64,000 nucleotides of DNA. Origin: Mucilaginibacter gracilis. GTDB taxonomy: Bacteria; Bacteroidota; Bacteroidia; Sphingobacteriales; Sphingobacteriaceae. Both the position numbers and the translations under genes were made by a program. Where the stretch lies: NCBI RefSeq assembly GCF_003633615.1, contig NZ_RBKU01000001.1, positions 3,410,001-3,474,000 of the forward strand, read 5' to 3'. Each line of letters begins with the position of its first letter. Position 1 is the first letter of the stretch. This document shows positions 62,535 through 64,000 of this stretch, piece by piece. The notes under the pieces are model-generated. The model was not told the DNA's origin. It searched no databases and saw only the letters and a list, made by a program, of their open reading frames with translations.

Positions 62535-63065
62535 TCCCCAGCACCACTTTTTCTGACCGTAATTGGTATGCCGTTTTCTACCCGTTATTAGTTTTAGTAA
62601 ACAACTTAGAACGCTTTTTCGCCAGGCCGTCGGATTTGGAAAAGGCGTTTGAAATGCTGTATCGGCAGTATCCGGGTGACTATCGGGCTATAACCGATGT
62701 CAAACGAGGGAGGGGTGATTATGATGATATGGCGGACGTTTTGATCCGTTATGCTTTGCCCTTCATTTTAAGTCCAAAACAAATTTTTGAGGGTGATCAT
62801 GAGCGAGATAAACAGTATACCTTTCCGTTCAAAAATGAACATGATCAGGATGTGTTTATTGTTTATACGGTTGGGGAGGATTTCCATCGGAACTATACCT
62901 GGGTGAACTATACACGATGCACCTTGTCCGGCGAGTTAACAGAAGATAAAAACGATAACCCTGCAGTAGTAAAGCCAAACCCGTTTTGGCTTTTATACCA
63001 TGCTTACAAAAACATTAAGGCTAATAAATATATCTGATTACTAATATCTACTCTTTACTGCATCC

Positions 63066-64000
63066 ATGTATAAATTCATTATTCTCGATACTAATATTTA
63101 CCGCCAGTTAGGCACTCATTTTTATGACCACATCGATTATAAAAGTCTAAAGGATTACTCCTATGCTTCAGGGTCAGAATTGGTAGTGCCATTAACGGTT
63201 CTGAATGAATATTTGGATTTCTATCAAAATGAAGTCCTGGGGAAGGCTATTAACGAGATACAGCGTGGATATGATAAACTCAAAAAGCTGGATAAGTTCA
63301 CAAAGATAAAAACACCCGAGCTTAAAAAACGTGCCGACACTCAGCTGAGTTTCATTCGACGAAAGCTCTTAGAAACCAATAAACTATCAAGAAAGAACGA
63401 TCTTTTAAATGAAGCAGATTTATTGGATTTTTTGATAGAGAATAAGCAGGAGGGGAAAAAAGATAATACCAGGGATTATTTGATTTGGCTTAATGCCATA
63501 TCTTTTGCAGTAGTTCACGAAGACTATCATGTGATGTTGATTTCTGACGATAAGATCTTTACAGAAAATGAACATTTTCAGCACCTGAAACAAAAATACA
63601 AGGTCAAGAATATCAGCATCTATAAAAACATTCCGGCCTATCTTAGTGAATACGGATTTAACTCACCGCTTTTAACAGGTGAATTAATATTGGAGCATAT
63701 ACCAGTCGAAGTAATAAAGCAAGAATTACTCGATGATAAAAATTCTATTCCAAGCCACATCAGCCGGTTTTATTATGATACCATCCGGGAATTCAAACTT
63801 GAAAAATTCGCTATTGAAGGAATAAGAATTGAATCCTTTTACGCACATAAGGAGACCAAATCCGACGATGTTGACATTATCGCTCATATCCAAGTTAAAG
63901 TAAATATGGTATTTGAACCTGAGCATGATATGGAAGCTTTAAGAAACTATCTTGAACGCAGTAGATTGGAAAACCTATTTGATTTAGACACGTTCGACCA
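63066..64000 (+). CDS. PIN-domain protein, runs past the right edge
   Basis: ATG 63066; the frame is open to the window end (311 codons visible). The N-terminal ~190 residues show a PIN nuclease fold: KFIILDTNIYRQLG (Asp8), PLTVLNEYLDFYQ (Glu), DNTRDYLIWLNAI (Asp) and VMLISDDKIFTENEHF (Asp), the four acidic metal ligands. A further domain of over 120 residues follows (EFKLEKFAIEGIRIESFYAH), longer than VapC-type toxins, as in DUF4935-like PIN proteins. It is 28 bp behind the KAP gene, so a third component of the DUF2971-KAP set is likely. Confidence 0.85.
   Translation, partial: MYKFIILDTNIYRQLGTHFYDHIDYKSLKDYSYASGSELVVPLTVLNEYLDFYQNEVLGKAINEIQRGYDKLKKLDKFTKIKTPELKKRADTQLSFIRRKLLETNKLSRKNDLLNEADLLDFLIENKQEGKKDNTRDYLIWLNAISFAVVHEDYHVMLISDDKIFTENEHFQHLKQKYKVKNISIYKNIPAYLSEYGFNSPLLTGELILEHIPVEVIKQELLDDKNSIPSHISRFYYDTIREFKLEKFAIEGIRIESFYAHKETKSDDVDIIAHIQVKVNMVFEPEHDMEALRNYLERSRLENLFDLDTFD

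Larger units (their letters stand above)
60164..63037 (+). pseudogene. KAP-family P-loop NTPase gene interrupted by an IS
   Basis: The 5' part (60164-61266) has Walker A FSAPFGAGKSTFLKN (~33-46), Walker B TTVLLIDDLDRLDPEHVFRL and the KAP middle (IVFVCDINNVQQMFSHRYGI). The IS begins at 61267, leaving a chimeric end. The 3' part resumes at 62545 and reads NWYAVFYPLLVLVNNLERFF to KNIKANKYI at 63037. Without the IS and one target copy, 1103 + 493 bp join in frame to 531 residues. KAP NTPases are signalling/scaffold ATPases found in defence systems. The PIN-domain gene follows by 28 bp. Confidence 0.9.

Overview
The window comes from a member of the Bacteroidota, most likely family Sphingobacteriaceae (Mucilaginibacter- or Pedobacter-like). 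The basis is a SusC/SusD pair behind an ECF sigma and FecR anti-sigma, several TonB-dependent receptors, LytTR two-component systems, DUF4249, MauE and TlpA/DUF3738 proteins, Bacteroidota-type tyrosine integrases and TTTG-type promoter boxes. It is an accessory region. No rRNA, complete tRNA, CRISPR array or housekeeping operon is visible.

The window divides into three blocks. Block 1 (1-15.9 kb) is visibly AT-rich. It holds the start of an RHS-core protein, a secreted transglutaminase-like protein, small hypothetical genes with two HTH proteins, and an ECF sigma - unknown - FecR - SusC - SusD - TlpA/DUF3738 uptake locus. It ends with a MauE/small secreted protein pair and a Crp/Fnr regulator.

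Block 2 (15.94-47.92 kb) is bounded by two copies of the 3' end of a tRNA-Pro gene. Each copy is followed by a strong terminator and, about 300 bp further on, a tyrosine integrase. The block therefore looks like a ~32 kb island in a tandem array at a tRNA-Pro gene. Its cargo, in order: a LytTR two-component system facing a TonB receptor/DUF4249/TolC/MacA/MacB export cluster; a copper-type cassette (truncated TonB receptor, DJ-1/YHS lipoprotein, MbnP-like, MbnH-like di-haem protein, DUF3347); a VIT/CCC1 transporter; a redox operon (two zinc alcohol dehydrogenases, cupin/CMD protein, NmrA-like, MFS, SDR, flavodoxin, aldo/keto reductase) facing an AraC regulator; and a TetR-controlled set of small membrane proteins and a rhodanese. 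Debris lies between these modules: truncated AraC, Crp, OprB-type porin and NmrA-like genes.

Block 3 (47.9-64 kb) opens with its own integrase. It carries a HigBA-type toxin-antitoxin pair, an outer-membrane barrel, a second LytTR system facing a TlpA/DUF4369 protein, and a mobilization module (HTH, small protein, MobC, relaxase). It ends in a defence-like cluster: RloA/RloB, then a DUF2971 - KAP NTPase - PIN run that continues past the right edge. An IS of the ISAs1 family sits inside the KAP gene with a perfect 10-bp target duplication; removing it on paper restores a 531-residue reading frame.

Regulatory DNA is unusually readable. A 24-bp repeat sits at the same distance from the promoter box of two units next to the AraC gene. 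Three copies of a 16-bp palindrome surround the TetR control region. Direct repeats with 21-bp spacing lie beside both LytTR systems. All functions are inferred from protein and DNA motifs read by eye; no database search was run.
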